A stretch of 64,000 nucleotides of DNA from Hexactinellida sp. DTS-2022. Lineage: Eukaryota > Porifera > Hexactinellida. Every line of letters starts with the position of its first letter. Positions within the stretch are counted from its first letter, which is position 1. A program made the translations under genes and the position numbers. The stretch is taken from assembly GCA_028753945.1 (NCBI GenBank), contig JAPNXP010000014.1, forward strand, positions 3,410,001 through 3,474,000, in the 5' to 3' direction. This document shows, piece by piece, positions 33,211-43,973 of the stretch. The notes beneath the pieces were generated by a model. That model worked only from the letters and a program-made list of their open reading frames with translations, was not told the DNA's origin and searched no databases.

Positions 33211-36100
33211 GTTGCTATGGAAAACCCAAAAATATTATAACCAAATAAAGTCAATATACCTATCAAAATGCTGGAAATTAAGTGCTGAGCACGAATCTGA
33301 CAATATAAAGTTGCTGCGAAAGCATTTGAATGATCTATCCTGTATTTATACTGCCGGGGATTTCGATTGGCTCCAATTTTTATCCCCTGAAAATTTGTTC
33401 TTCCAAAAATTATGCTATGTGCCATAGCTGAAGTTGATCAGAATCTATAATACTACAATTGTGCAAATTTGGTACTTTTATCTCGAAAATGCACAATCTT
33501 GCACAATATTGCTGGACTATAAGGACTAGATGCCTCAACATGTTTGTTAAGACATACGTGTCCCCTGTGACACTTGGTATTGCAGCTTTATCTTTCTCAA
33601 CATCGTTCTGTAAATATTTTTCAGATACTTGGAGCAGATTTATAAGTTCCATCAGCTAAACATACTCTAGAGGTATTCATTGCTTCGACATTATTTTTGG
33701 TGCCAAATATTAATATCCGTGTGTTTGAGCAACTGAACCTGAATGGTGGATCAAGAAAGGTTCGCATTTATTCGTTTCTTTAAACTTCTGGAATTTCAAG
33801 GTCGTTCAGGTAGGTTCGGGTGGGACATTTGCAGCCCTTCTACGTGCTCTACATATAGTTTTCTTCAAACAATCCAATTTGGGTAGATCACAGCTGAAGC
33901 ATAAACAAATTAGTTAATTGGGAGGCAACGATTGAATGAGTAGATTCTTGTGTTTCCGATTCTCTTCGTTTAGTTCCTGCTTTTAATTCATTACAATGAA
34001 ATCTTTTTATAGTTAAGATTAATGTGTATGTTCATTCGTCCTTTTTGAATTACAGATCTAGTGTGTATCCTTGGTTTGCATGAATTTCTCACTACGCATT
34101 GCCATTGGGATACATCTCCAATACTTAAAAAGCGCTAATCGACATTACGACAACTTCGTATCTACATTTACGGATGATCTTAATTAAAAAAAGAATTTAC
34201 CAATCTCAATAATGACATATAGATTGCCTCAGTTTAGCGGGGATAATAGTATTTAATTAAACCACAGAAATAATAATAATATTAACTGTTGATCCATAAT
34301 AAATCTATACAAATACCAATACCCATATCTGTTGCTAGGATATAACACACCCTGACTGGGTCTTTGGCACCTGTGGGAACTGAGGGGCTATGTCAGGCTC
34401 TGCGAATGTGGTAATCTCCTCGGAGGGAGAAGCGTCTTTGGGGACAGGAACTGAGGGCATGGCTCCTATCTCTACAGTAATATGAGGTCAATAATATGTA
34501 CAATAGTGTTTCGTACAGTCAACTCTCGTTTACGAAGTCAGAGGACCCTTGCCTTGGTTTATTTCTATTTAAGCGGAAATATACTAAAGCAGACCTCGTT
34601 AATAGGACAGTCTAAATTTGTTCGAATTAACAGGAGTCACATGCATAGATTTGTATAAACTAGGTGAATTACACATTGTTCTCCTTAACAGTAATTCGTT
34701 ATATCCACGAGAATTTACTGACAGTAATTAATTAATTACTAAGTCCTTTTTATAAGAATTCTCAGTTAACTAGCATACTTACATTCGTAACTTCAGATTT
34801 GAAGTTCTTTAAGCTTGTGGTGTCAACAGCTCTGGGAGAGAAAACTCTTCCGGCTTAGCTATCAATAAATTGTTTAATTTCGAACATAAATAAGTGGTCT
34901 AGTAAAGCTGGCCATCCTGAAAGTGGTACGGCGCTCGGCGCATCAGGCGAGTCGGGTATGCTGCGCAGCCCCTGTTATTTTTTTACATTTCTCTTTAGGA
35001 TTTGAAGATCAATGTAGGCCTTTGAATGTATATGAAATATTTTTCGTCATTCTTCAGAGCTTAGTCCATCAATTTGGTTGGTGAATGGTAATCTCTGATA
35101 TAAAATACACATCTATTCGAAAACTCTTTGTCAATATTATTAAATCTCGATTGTTGTGTGTGTGTTTGTCCGGATGGTATTAAAGTGATGGGGGAATAGA
35201 AACCGCATAAATATTTGAGATAGAGACCATCTCAAAATGTTATAATAGGTAAACAAGTATGCTCTTTTCGAATTTCAATTTACAAATTTCTAAAATTAAT
35301 ATTTGTTGTTGTTGTTTGGTTGATACAAATAGGTAAACAAATTAATGAAAATTCAAAATCAACCTACAAGTTAGTTTTCAACGGTTTTATAATTAATAGA
35401 AAACTTGTTAAAATTATGGAAAATGGTAGAAAGGGTGAGAAGGCCGCATGGCGGACGTTAACTTGAGTTCAGTCGCAAAGCGATCGAGAAGAGAAGAGCT
35501 CATTTAGTATATACTACTACAAAAACCTCCAAATAAGTGATACACTAAGAGAATTTTTGCCAATTTGTATTGTGGCCGGCACAGCTGTGGGCTATAGAAA
35601 ATTGGACTCGAGATTCAAAAAGGTCGCGGAACACTGGTTTAGAGCTATTGTTCTGAATAAATTTCTAAAGTGGAAAGTATGAAGGATTCCAATTTTGTAA
35701 ATATATCGCTGTTGATCCAAAAAATTGTTTCATCCTGTACAATTGAGATAATAAAAATTTGCTAAATGAATTTCCGTCAAAATTCCTTTGCTGACTCTAA
35801 GAATAATAAGAGTTTCTTTATAGCCTGTAATATTCAGGCTAAAGGCATCAGTAATAGAGAGATTATTAGATAAATTATATTCTGAATTTTTCCGAAGAAT
35901 GAAGTAAATTTCCCAAATAATAGTCTTCTAGTCTTTTTCGGTTTGACAAGTGCTCGGCAATTGATTGCATCCATATTACATAACACTAATTTTTCTAATA
36001 ATTCTAAAATTATAATCTCACTCGTAAGATTTCCTATAGATATGTTGCTAGACACTTTGCAAAATGTGGTTTCGCAAATATATGCCAAGGAACATCCATG
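33211..36100. other. long stretch without a supported gene
   Basis: AT-rich. A possible decayed pogo-like end, CAGTCAACTCTCGTTTACG, lies at 34516, preceded by TA, without a convincing partner. A GC-richer patch lies near 34370-34475 and a TGTGTGTGTG tract near 35155. The short ORFs at 33179-33659 and 35834-36103 show no motif. Confidence 0.4.
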
Positions 36101-36408
36101 CATAAGCGCAAAGTTTTGGATTTTGGGGGGGGGGGGGGCCGGCCCCCCATATTGCTGATTGGGAGGATGGAGGTCACTGGGAGCGACCTCCCGGGACTTT
36201 CGGTGGATTTAATTTGAATATGAAAGTGGTTCTTTTGATCGACCAAGGTATGATAGGGGGTGAGAATCACGTTTGTATACTCAATATATCCAGATTTTAT
36301 TCTGAAGAAACTAATCTGGAAATATTCAGCAAACCTGCCAGTGGCCCGCAAAAACCCCCCAAGTGGCCCCCCATCTTTGATTATATTTTCCAAAACTTAA
36401 CGCCTATG
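36101..36408. mobile_element. hAT MITE with G/C runs
   Basis: 308 bp flanked by the perfect 8-bp duplication CATCCATG (36093-36100, 36409-36416). The ends read CATAAGCGCAAAGTTTTGG and CCAAAACTTAACGCCTATG. The interior has a 14-G run. Confidence 0.92.
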
Positions 36409-36449
36409 CATCCATGTAAAACATTTTTTAAGTTCTAATATTAGTAGTA

Positions 36450-36606
36450 CAGTGGATGCCGGTTATAAGCACATCGTCGGGAACTGCACTTATGGTGCTT
36501 ATAACCGACATAAATTATACACGGTAGATGGCAAACGTTTTCCAACATAGTGTGCTTATATCCGATATGTTCTTATAACCGGTGTGCTTATATCCGACAT
36601 CTACTG
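36450..36606. mobile_element. pogo-type MITE
   Basis: 157 bp between TA dinucleotides. Starts CAGTGGATGCCGGTTATAAG and ends CTTATATCCGACATCTACTG. The GGTTATAAGCAC/GTGCTTATA words recur inside. Confidence 0.88.
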
Positions 36607-37425
36607 TATATGATCAGATGGCAAAATGGTTGAATTAATATTAGGCAAGTGTAGTTGATCTCCTTCATTAGCATATACTTCAGGATGGGACAGCGGAATA
36701 CGATCAACTTTTAGATAGGAATATGACCAACTAGCGTGATGGTAGGAATTAGACCAAATCATTTTACACCAAAGCAGTGGTAGGAATTAGAACTTATTTG
36801 TAAAGAAAGGAATTACACCAACGCAGAGGTAGGAATTAGACCAACGCAGAGGTAGGAATTAGACCAACCATATTTTGGACTTGACTTTGCAATATAATAC
36901 TTCAATACTATTGAATAATTATGTAAGAAGATATATAATGTTAGCAAAGAGAGTTATAAATATAATTATGAAATGCGTATGCATGTTAATTAAATAATGA
37001 GTGATGAATAAATGAGTTCAACACTCATTGAAATATTTGAAACAAGTGGTTTATTCCTGTTCGACATATTGGACAGAGCATGTTCTCTTCAATAAAATGC
37101 CGGCCACAATCTCGAAATAGATTACCGTGACCACAAGGGATGAGAGCGTATGTTCCTTGATTTGGATGACAACAAATTATACAAGTATTGTGCAAAGTAT
37201 CATCACCATCATCACAGTTTGATTCATCTAAAATTTCTGTGTTAATATCTGCAAACTGTCCAAGAGCATGTTTTCCACAGCCACCAATTGCTGTGAGACA
37301 GCAGCGAGGTATTGAGTGATTGAATATGTTCCTCCTTATAATTTATCTTATATCTATTTCTAAGGGCAGCATTTTCCAATGTTTGTCTCTTTGGTTTTCT
37401 TGTTATCTCAAGGCCTTGTTCTAAT

Positions 37426-37830
37426 TAGGGCTGAAACGAATATTCGAAATGTAACGAACGAACCTTTTTCTAAACGAACGAATATTCGAATATTCGTTCG
37501 TTTGGATGACTAAGCATTAAATCAATTTCAAGAGACAAAATACATTGGAAAATAGGTTTTTGATAATGTTAGAATGGTATAATAATAGTCACAAAGTGTA
37601 TTATACACAAGTTGACTAATAATCAGCTAGTTTAAGTGGGAATATATATTTACAAAATTTCTCAGCTATACAAAAGTCTTGTTGTTGCCCAAAATTAGTT
37701 AACGAATATCCGTTTCAATCTAATATTCGTCCAAACGAATATTCGTTTCGTAACGAATATTCGTTTGCAAACGAACGAATATTCGTTCAATCATTTCGAA
37801 CGAATATTCGGTATATTCGTTTCAGCCCTA
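37426..37830. mobile_element. hAT MITE with GAATATTCGTT subterminal repeats
   Basis: 405 bp flanked by the exact 8-bp duplication GTTCTAAT (37418-37425, 37831-37838). Ends read TAGGGCTGAAACGAATATTC and its complement. Iterated AACGAATATTCGTT words lie within ~80 bp of each end. It is inserted between the MULE core and its RING tail. Confidence 0.93.
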
Positions 37831-37900
37831 GTTCTAATCCTTAGTTATCCAATCCAAAATCAAGTATGACCTTATTCAAATCAGAAAAAAACTTCCATAT

Positions 37901-38159
37901 ACCGTAAATACTCTAATAGTAGCCCCTATTCGAATAATCGCCTACCTACAATAATAGCCCCCCCAAATTAGTAAATAAACATTTACTACCGGTACCCTGA
38001 GTAAATTTATTATCTAATATTAGTCGCAATACGATTATCAACCGAATACACTAAATAAATTGTATCAATATGTGATATTCTCGAAAAGTAAAAAAATTAT
38101 TGGTCAGCAAATGGCCTAAAAACAATAATCGCCTAGGCTAATATTCGAATAAATACGGT
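37901..38159. mobile_element. MITE of the ACCGTA-TTATTCG family
   Basis: 259 bp. Starts ACCGTAAATACTCTAATAG and ends CGAATAAATACGGT, flanked by AT on both sides. Inner words CGAATAATCGCC and AATAATCGCCTAGG repeat. A relative with the same flanks lies at 53046-53308. It is inserted within the MULE pseudogene. Confidence 0.75.
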
Positions 38160-39464
38160 ATTTGGATTGTCAACTGTGATGACGGATTTCAAATTTTTAT
38201 GAAAGGCCTCTGCACCATTGTTTGTTGCATTCTCTGCAGAAGACACTGAAAGTTCCTTTTGTCCTATGATCCGTGTCTTTTTATAATATACCTTCAACTT
38301 TTTGACCAGCGGATCCTCTATTTTATTATGATAAAATATTTCCTAATCTAGTATGGAGAAGGCCCCTAAATCTCACTTTCAGGTAATGGTGGCAGGGCCA
38401 TTAGTTTCCTAAGCCAATTAGCGAATACTTGAATGGCTAGAATATAATGTCCGTCAAACGATATGAAGATTGTAAAGAGCTGATAATAAAATCGACGGTA
38501 CTGTGTATAAAGTTGCATCAGATTGGATTTGATCAGCAACTTTCAATTTGATCAACATAAAGTCCGAGGCAAATATTACTGCGTATGCTCCACCACTGTT
38601 AACGCTCCACTTGCATAATGAACAAATGACGAATTTGGTATAACTGACAAAAATCCCCAAGGTTCAGAGGGAGAGGTGTGAGTAATATTCAACTCCGTTT
38701 GCACATACTACTTCCATCTGTCTAAACTTTACTGAAATGTTAGCGGGAGCTTCACGACAGGTTTAATTGAACACCTGTCTTAGTCTCTCTGAAGAAGTTT
38801 CAGCAGCCCGTTTCAGTTTATTTTTTAATACGAATTCGTTTTGTCTATAAGCATTCTCATCATCATCATCATCATGAGTTAATAATAATGTATTAGATTC
38901 ATGGTCTATTTTAGCAAATACTTTGAACCCTGGGTTTTTATAAAGTGTACACCTCAAGTAAGTGAAATATTTGGAAGTTCTGACTTTTAGGTATAGATGA
39001 CCTCCTGATTGATAAAGGAGTTAAGCCTTTTTCCTTCAACTACTTGAAAGTTCATTATGAATCATGTAACATTTCTTTGGACTTTTATAGAATATATGAG
39101 TAAACATACAATCTAGTACAGCTAGTGATTTGTAAAAATAAGTGCTGTTGAAACAATAACAAACTAATTTGTCGAATTTGATGAGAAATAACAAATGTAT
39201 TCACCTTTGTTGACTACATTTAGTATGGTTGCACTGTTTCAATTCTAAATCTACGTATTGTATAATAATTTTTAAAATACTTTGGGTCTAATTCCTACCT
39301 CTGCGTTGATCTAATTCCTACCTGTGCGTTGGTTTAATTCGGAAGAATTAGTAATTCCTAAATTTAAAAATACGTTTGCCTAATTCCTACCACTGCGTTG
39401 GTGTAATTCCTTCCTCAAACATTGATAAAATTATCACCACGATGTTGGTCTAATTCCGGCGTCG

Positions 39465-40007
39465 CTGCTGGATACCGAAACTTTAGAATTGTTCCAGTTC
39501 GTCAACTCCAATTTTGAAGACACAATGGCAACACTTTGATACTATATTAATAAACAAATTAATATAAAACGATGTAACTTTCACACAATTTAATTTCTAT
39601 GCATTCATATTTGTATTTGTCACGAAAAGTGCTGTCACGAAATGTCAAGACACGAATTGTATGTATTCCATCAAATCCTAATTTGTGAACATGAAATTCG
39701 TAGTTTCCCATCAACCAGTGGAGGGCATAATATTATTACACAGGATGGCTTTTTATTGAATAATTCTTATATTCATTCAATTTATAGTTTATTTTAAAAC
39801 TATTGCCTTGGAAGCACTTTTAAGTCAGATCAAGGCTAAGCATTATTAAAGTATTTATGATGGGGAACTGTAAAAGAGTGCATTAGCTCTGTAGCGGACA
39901 TTTTGGTTCCTGATAAAAAAATAATTTCAACATCATTCTCTTGTTATACAGTGCATAGGTAGTGTATGCGAAATTGCTACAATAGAATTGATAATATTTA
40001 AACTAGC
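39465..40007. other. no supported gene
   Basis: AT-rich; nothing recognised. Confidence 0.4.
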
Positions 40008-40491
40008 GATTCGCGTGCTAGGTCGCTTCGCAGCAGAACACTACCACAGACCAACCGCTTCGCAGTTCGTAACTTCGTGTGTGGTTTAATTAATACCTCT
40101 AACGTTAATTATAGCTAAAAAAGCCTATATTAGTCATATTTAGCAATGTGAAATTATTAATGAATACGTCATGATGCGATGAGTAGACATATTGACAATC
40201 TGGTGTGACCAACTTGTCCGCATCATAATATGCATGTTCTATTAGATGTTAAGATTTTATTTCTCAGAGGGTGCGAATAGTGTGTAATTAAGTCACGTTT
40301 CAAGCTTTTCAATTTGGCAGGTGTGAAAAATTTCGAGTGGAAACCTCAACTTATTGTTGAGTGCCAAAGGTTACACCTATATGCCACAAAAAATATTTGG
40401 AAACCGTCCACCTTTTTCAATCAACTTGGAACATACAAATATAGAGGTTTGTGTTACACACATGCGTATATAGAGGTTTGTGTTTTAATAG
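40008..40491 (-). mobile_element. non-autonomous Helitron-like repeat, copy 2
   Basis: On the minus strand it runs from TCTATACTATTAAAACACAA (ending at 40491) to GCGAATCGCTAGT (40008). It thus has a 5'-TC start, a CTAGT end preceded by an AGCGA...TCGCT stem, and T as the next base. These are Helitron-style termini. It shares its body with 12600-12990. It has no coding capacity. Confidence 0.6.
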
Positions 40492-40994
40492 TATAGAATA
40501 AGTTTTAAGTAGTTTAGTGAATGAGGCTCGTGGGAAATTATATTACAAGTTGATTAACTTCAAAAAATTATAACTGAAAATAAACATAAACTAGAAATGG
40601 GACTAAGAAGTATATTTTGGGCGGGGTTGTTTAATTTAAATAATTGTTTTAAATTTGTTCACATAGATTTATAAACAACAAATATTAATATTCACAAACA
40701 TATAACAACCAAGTTAAAAGGGTTCGTAGTTATAATAACCGTTGTATTTTGCTACTGTACATGTACAGTCGTAACCGGTGTTTTTAAATATGTAATAGGT
40801 TTTTTTCTAACTATTTATTCTAAATGTGGAAGAAATTCTAATTTTGTTATATTTTCCATCGGAATATTTCAACAATAGGATACTTACATAGTTTCCATGC
40901 GAAAAGAAAAGGTTAGAAAAAACAGTTTCGATTGTACAGGGAAATGACTGAACTAAGTTTGGCAAGACGAGTGTGAAGTTAGCAAAATATTCGA
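40492..40994. other. no supported gene
   Basis: AT-rich sequence between the Helitron-like repeat and the direct repeats; nothing recognised. Confidence 0.4.
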
Positions 40995-41227
40995 ACGAGC
41001 ACATTTCAAACGCCAATTTGAACCACTTATACATACTCGATTGAATTGACCTTTGTTTTGCTTGAAAGAGGAGATAAAGTGTATCAGGAAAATCCCATAT
41101 TTCACACCAAAGGTGTGAAATTTAGATTTGAAAATTTTAGATAAAATCTCCAATTTTTTCTAAAAGATTGTCCTAACGAGCACATTTCAAACGCCAATTT
41201 GACCCACTATTACAAGCTCGATTGACG
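40995..41227. repeat. direct repeats, left of the RAG1-like element
   Basis: Units beginning ACGAGCACATTTCAAACGCC start at 40995 and 41176 (period 181 bp). The second unit is interrupted at 41227 by the RAG1-like element and continues at 44616. Confidence 0.8.
41223..41227. repeat. 5-bp target-site duplication TGACG (left)
   Basis: TGACG lies directly outside the CACAGTG terminus and is repeated exactly at 44611-44615. Confidence 0.9.
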
Positions 41228-41671
41228 CACAGTGGCTTAAAATCGCAGTTGGTAGGGAATAGATATATGTGTGCACTTTAGCATAATATAATGTATTATT
41301 TGCATATGGGTTATCGATGTTTAGAAACTGATTGATCATATCGAATTTTAGATACATCTCATACTTTGTCTGTTATGACGTCATGATGATTTCACAAATT
41401 TTTTAGAATTATCAAATCTGCTAATTCTTTGGAGTTAGCTTAATACTGTGTATTATTTACATATAGGTTTTCGGGTATTTATAAACTTTTGACACTTTCA
41501 AAATTTCGTATGGCTTCTAATTTGCCAGTTATGACGTCATCCTAAAATTTGTGTTATTTTATTATTTGCATAAACTTTTATTTTTTACAAAATCTTTAGC
41601 GTTATCACAATTACATATATGTAATCTATTTGGGCTATATGATACTAGAGAAATCTAAAGTAAATATCATC

Positions 41672-43670
41672 TTAGTTGTTATATATTAATGATTCAAACA
41701 AAGTTTCAAAATTTGAATTAGAGTCCTTTTGTGCTTTACAGCATTTTGCCCTTCTAGTATTCCCCTGTTCTCCGCAGAATTCACATTTCAGGCTCTTTCT
41801 GAACTTAATTAATACTGGATCGCTCTCAGATGCTAGGCGGACCAAAATATCAATTGTATTGGATTCAAAAGATGTTTTGCGCGCAAGTTGTTCTCGATAT
41901 CTCCTGACCAGCTTGTTGCATGCTTATGTTCCTTCCTCTGAAAAGTTTTTTAGTCCATGACCTGAATTGACATCTCTGACCAGCTCTTCAGAGTGCGCTA
42001 ATACCTTATGAAGTGTTGGAGATATGTTTGCCCATGGGAAGAAATCTAATATTAGAATATATGTATCCTTGCACAGCTCTCCAAGGATTTTAGTTTTGAT
42101 CTTTTTACTTGAATTATAAATACGAAGTATTACACCGAGCTGTGTATGGATTCGTGTAAGTACAGACCTGTGCTGACTTTCAACAACTGTCAGTATGCAA
42201 TCAATGAAACTAGCATCCTCTGAAAATGCGCGTCTTGCAAGATTACCAGTAGATGTCGTTCCACCTCTTGAATCAGGTTGATCAATTCTTAATCCGGTTT
42301 TTTCGTGGACTAATGTCCTAACAAATTCCATCGACTGTTTAATCGCCGGAATGTTGGCGCCCATTTAACTTTACCACACTGCAGGTGATAAACAAGTAGA
42401 TTGAACCATCTAAATTTGGAAAAAATTGTTAATGTTAATCATAATGTGAATTTGTTAATGGCTTACCTAAATATGCACGTATAAGAATGAAGTGGAGATG
42501 CGGAATTGATATCAATCGTTGTAATCGGTTCGTGGGTCAAATTAAAGCGATCATTTGAAGGGAGCGTGAAGAATTCTTGAACATTTTCCAATTCACTGAA
42601 AATTTCAATAGCATCAGTGATGTGTCTATTTATCGGGAATCCTTATAGGACTAGCTCACGGTCCTTAAGATCACTATGAGTTGCTGTGCACATCTGACAG
42701 CTTGCTCCCCCAGCACCAGATAGAATCGCCGACATTTTCCCATCAAACATGGATCGAATAATTTCAACATCTACTTTACCTTCCGGTAAAGTCAGGCCAT
42801 TTTCTTTCATTTCATCTGTATCAGGATTGATCAAACTTGACATTAGGCTCCGAATGTTCGCTTCACTTTCTTTCGCAGCACAGAGGAATATTGGCCTTTG
42901 ACTAAAGGGGGAATTTGGGATATCATTTTCCCAAAAGAGCTGACCAGACTTTGAACGAATTGAGATGGGTTTAAAGCAAAAGAGAATAAAAATTTTGGTA
43001 GCTGTATTGGTCTTCTCTTGATTATAGATAACATGACTACCGGAACCATCCAGTCCATCTGAAATCTGGAATACGAGTGGGAAATCATCAATTTGGCATT
43101 CAGATAAAGTACCTAAATACGTTCTAATGTGTGTTGTACAAAAACTCGATAAGGGTAGTAAACGCCTATAGGATTAGCAGGGTCAGGGTAGAACTGGATC
43201 GTAGACTTTAAGATCAATTCGCTTCTTAATTCCGCAACTTTATTATATGCGGGAAAATGCACAAAATCAGAGATGAGTAATTGTCTTAATCGTGTGTACA
43301 CGTACTTTCGTTTTCCTATTTCCAGGGCATCAAGGAGAAACAAAGACTTTTCAAGTGAGATTTGACTGTGTACTAGTTTCCCAAATTCTCCATCATAAGC
43401 TATTTTCTTAGCTACATTGGCTACTTTTCGGTCATCCACCTCGTTGGATAATAGCTGCAAGGCAATAGCAGCTATAGTAGATGGCGGTGTATTTTCAGCT
43501 TCAGCAGACGCTCTAATACATGATAATACTGCTGCTAATCGAGTGCGTTGCTGCTTGTAAGTTAGAGATTCAAGAGACTTACGTCTAGATAACGTAACTG
43601 AACCATCTTCTTGACTTACTGATGCTAATGGTTTGAGGGATGTTAGGCAGAGCTTTTTTGAGATTGGCAT
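41672..43670 (-). pseudogene. RAG1-core-like (Transib superfamily) transposase, broken
   Basis: Aligned by eye to the RAG1 core as I know it. The first catalytic Asp (RAG1 D600) falls in QISDGLDGSGSHVIYNQ (codon 43057-43059). The second (D708) falls in RSMFDGKMSAILSG (42742-42744). The zinc Cys pair follows as ASCQMCTA. GGTTSTGNLARRAF matches the 'GNFARK' segment. SPTLHKVLAHSEELV carries both zinc His residues. FSEEG gives the third acidic residue (E962; 41936-41938), followed by ACNKLVRRYREQLARKTS. A Cys-rich tail (CEFCGEQGN...AKCC) ends at the stop 41672-41674. The N-terminal third (from 43670, MPISKKLC) reads as protein but is unassigned. Lesions are a frameshift near 43115, an in-frame stop at 42643-42645, a frameshift near 42355 and an in-frame stop at 41924-41926. 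A GT-AG intron lies at 42410-42466. Confidence 0.9.
42410..42466 (-). other. 57-bp spliceosomal intron in the transposase
   Basis: On the minus strand it starts GTAAGCC and ends TTTTTCCAAATTTAG. Joining the flanks gives CIF-RWFNLLVYHLQCGK in one frame, and the intron itself contains stops. Its small size hints at the host's minimum intron length. Confidence 0.75.
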
Positions 43671-43769
43671 TTGCCAAGGGATTTCACAATTCTACCACTC
43701 CCCGCTAAGGTTTTCGACCGACTTCTTTGATGATTGAATATTTCTATGGATCTTTGAAATTAACGAGAA

Positions 43770-43973
43770 TTACGAATCCATCTTATCATCGTGTATATCA
43801 ATAATTTTTGTTACTTCCGCAATTGTTTTGCGAACATCAAAGCCATTTCTCTGTAAGATAACAGCCAGATCAAGTCTTGTTTTTGGAATAATAGTACTAG
43901 CTGCCATACTGTAATTGACCTTTATGTATAATATTTTTGCAAAAGCTAAAACGCTAATTGTTTCTTTTATCAA
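43770..43973 (-). CDS. short ORF at the 5' side of the RAG1-like gene
   Basis: This 67-residue frame contains MAASTIIPKTRLDLAVILQR and KTIAEVTKIIDIHDDKMDS. It lies about 100 bp upstream of the main transposase frame, inside the same element. It may be a first exon, but no splice pair was confirmed. It could also be chance. Confidence 0.35.
   Translation of the reverse strand: MIKETISVLAFAKILYIKVNYSMAASTIIPKTRLDLAVILQRNGFDVRKTIAEVTKIIDIHDDKMDS

Larger units (their letters stand above)
37025..38957 (-). pseudogene. MULE transposase with C-terminal RING finger, disrupted
   Basis: Read 5' to 3': NKLKRAAETSSERLRQVFN, typical of the segment between the zinc finger and catalytic core. The first catalytic Asp is in QIQSDATLYTVPS (~38517). 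NATNNGAEAFHKNLKSVI has the conserved NNGAE-FH block with the catalytic Glu (~38200), then DNPN, and after a MITE KFFSDLNKVILDFGLD. After a second MITE comes LEQGLEITRKPKRQ, then a C3HC4-type RING near the end: NTCIICCHPNQG, IPCGHGNLF, RDCGRHF, LCPICRTG. The residue after GHGNL is Phe where a zinc-ligand Cys is expected. In-frame stops and frameshifts occur through 38300-38460. The second Asp region appears shortened or missing. The same order is seen at 45.9-46.4 kb. Confidence 0.75.
36688..39464 (-). mobile_element. MULE transposon with word-repeat terminal inverted repeats
   Basis: The ends carry inverted arrays of a ~24-bp word. The left array (~36720-36875) reads GGTAGGAATTAGACCAACGC repeatedly; the right (~39280-39460) reads TCTAATTCCTACCTCTGCGT repeatedly. 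The outermost text (GACAGCGGAATACGATCAAC and, inverted, GACGCCGGAATTAGACCAAC) also matches. Between them lies a MULE transposase pseudogene ending in a RING finger. Exact ends and a 9-bp duplication could not be fixed. Two MITEs are nested inside. Confidence 0.72.

Noticed and set aside
34516..34640. Possible pogo-type MITE starting CAGTCAACTCTCGTTTACG
   Set aside because: A TA and a plausible left end are present, but no matching right end followed by TA was found.
42843..43091. Minus ORF starting MMISHSYSRFQMDW
   Set aside because: It is the wrong frame; the neighbouring frame carries QISDGLDGSGSH and runs in frame into the MFDGKM/CQMC exon.
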